DNA of 17,451 nt from Dunaliella salina (Eukaryota > Chlorophyta > Chlorophyceae > Chlamydomonadales > Dunaliellaceae). The stretch is taken from positions 35,253 to 52,703 of the forward strand of contig MU069745.1 in assembly GCA_002284615.2 (NCBI GenBank), read 5' to 3'. Shown here one piece after another: positions 16,241 through 17,451 of this stretch. Position numbers and translations under genes: made by a program. The notes under the pieces were generated by a model. That model searched no databases. It saw only the letters and a list, made by a program, of their open reading frames with translations, and had not been told where the DNA came from. Within the stretch, counting starts at the first letter, position 1; each line of letters starts with the position of its first letter.

Positions 16241-17385
16241 CGCCCCATGAATGGGGCTTTGCCAAAAAATCATGCAGACTTTATGGGTAGCAACACAAGG
16301 CTCATTATGGGCAACCAGAGGCAATTCTTATGCATACAATCTGGAAATGAGGGTCGCTGCCTCTGTACAAACTGCTTTTGTTGTACAGCGAAGAAATGAG
16401 ACTTCAAATGTGGATATACAGTGGAAAATTGGTTGCAATCCTTTGCTGCAAAGTACAAGTTGTACCGACTTACAACGATATTCCCGTTTGCACATGCATT
16501 CTGAGATATTCTTGAGCATGTGGAAAGGCGCACACCTCACTATTGTACATCACAGCCAACATACGTCTGTGCAGGAAAGCTAAACATTCTCAAGACTGCC
16601 TTGAAGCAGAAGGCATCAGCCACACACTTTTTCTAAAGAAGTCACCAGGTATTGCACTTCCCAGAACGCTCCATGCTCCTGGCTTGCCTGTGCACATAGG
16701 ATTTGCAGGGGTGGATAAGGAGAAAACTGTCGAATAATGATTGAGCGTTTTGACACAAGCCTTCCTTCCCAACTTGTCTGTCCACACTGTAGTCGCAGGG
16801 ATGGTTGAGACAGGAAACGTTGAAAGAAAAAAGCCGAACCTTGGAGGTAAACCCTCATTAATGACCATAAGAGAGCAACGGAGGCCTGAAATGGTACTTT
16901 TTTATGTTCCCTGCATAAGTGCGCCCCAACTGGCAGCGGAGTGAGAAGCCAAGTGGCTGGTGATGTACAGAACTCCAGCTTTGGAGAAAATTTCACAGCA
17001 TAAAAAAAAATTTATCAGGAGGGGTGCCAAAAGGCCATTTTTCGACTTCCTTCTTTCCCTTTTTTGGATCTGCAGGATGCCAGTACAGCAAAAGTGGGGA
17101 GCAGAAACATGAATCCTAGGGTGGCTGTGTGGGCTCTTTTGGAGTGGTCTGAGGCTAGAAAGTGATCTGTGGTCCTCCAAAGAACATCATCCTTCTGTGG
17201 AAAATACAATGAACATGAAACATGGGGCACACTGAGAGGTGCAACTCTCCAGTGCTGTGCATAGCCACACTGTCCATCACACGCCCGAAGAGAGCAGCAG
17301 CACGCCCTCACCTACAAAATCGGAACAAAGGCCCTTAAACAAAGGCCCATATCTGGCATTTTTTCCCTTACCTAATGAATTGGAG
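16241..17385. other. No gene seen
   Basis: No ORF here has recognisable motifs on either strand; the longest are just over 100 codons. A poly-A stretch of nine lies near 17003. Near 17310-17390 two diverged copies of an ACCTA...GGAACAAA-type block occur about 60 bp apart, with ACAAAGGCCC repeated between them. Confidence 0.5.
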
Positions 17386-17389
17386 CAAA

Positions 17390-17403
17390 TGCGTGCGCGC
17401 GCG

Positions 17404-17451
<48 letters not shown>
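17390..17451. repeat. (CG)n/(TG)n microsatellite at the window end
   Basis: GCGTGCGCGCGCGCGCAT (17391-17406) is followed by pure TG units to the last base. The composition mirrors the opposite end of the window, in the order CG then TG rather than TG then CG. Confidence 0.95.

Noticed and set aside
15774..16250. Protein-coding gene of about 158 codons
   Set aside because: It has no domain, it spans a degenerate tandem repeat, and composition explains the open frame.
16190..16850. Possible second direct repeat (GGGAAACAGCCAAACCTAGG versus a similar block near 16820)
   Set aside because: Similarity covers only about 25 bases with several mismatches, which is too weak to call.

Overview
The window looks like nuclear DNA of a microbial eukaryote, most likely a unicellular alga. 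The grounds are a spliced glycosyltransferase-90-type exon, long (TG)n, (GA)n and (AC)n microsatellites, and stacked non-LTR retrotransposons (LINEs) with several fused domains. A Dunaliella-like chlorophyte is my best guess, but the sequence alone does not settle this. RNA genes, CRISPR arrays and operons are not seen. Both window ends run out into (TG)n next to (CG)n, so the window may be a whole contig that broke at microsatellites.

Layout. 1-2278: microsatellites and one probable host exon (1077-1470, +), the C-terminal part of a CAP10/GT90 glycosyltransferase. 2279-3510: a 12-bp tandem repeat, then a graveyard of fragments of one LINE family (here LINE-B) in alternating orientation; the first is split by about 300 bp of (AC)n. 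3540-10740: a nearly full-length but decayed LINE (LINE-A, copy A1). Its order is linker, reverse transcriptase (RT), proline-rich basic region, PHD finger, a domain resembling the PCIF1 cap-adenosine methyltransferase, RNase H, CCHC zinc knuckle, and a restriction-like endonuclease (RLE) of PD-(D/E)XK type. 10757-14334: a second, 5'-truncated LINE-A copy (A2) that has lost the methyltransferase-like domain by a deletion of about 1 kb. A2 is interrupted at 12993-13725 by a 5'-truncated LINE-B flanked by a 14-bp target-site duplication. 14335-14775: another LINE-B 3' end. 14776-17385: no convincing gene, apart from a minus-strand RT relic of a different LINE (15050-15461), a 19/21-bp minisatellite that shares sequence with that relic, and a degenerate repeat of about 150 bp.

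How it fits together. In a live LINE-A, the RLE would nick the target, the RT would copy the RNA from its 3' end, RNase H would remove the template, and the PHD and methyltransferase-like domains would be accessory chromatin- or RNA-facing modules. LINE-A and LINE-B share a 3'-end design: a CTTAAT-type motif, a hairpin, then a T-rich tail. This looks like a common RT recognition signal. Every LINE-A copy here is broken by stops or frameshifts. The most interesting points are the domain architecture, the PCIF1-like domain with an altered catalytic motif, and the shared 3' signal.
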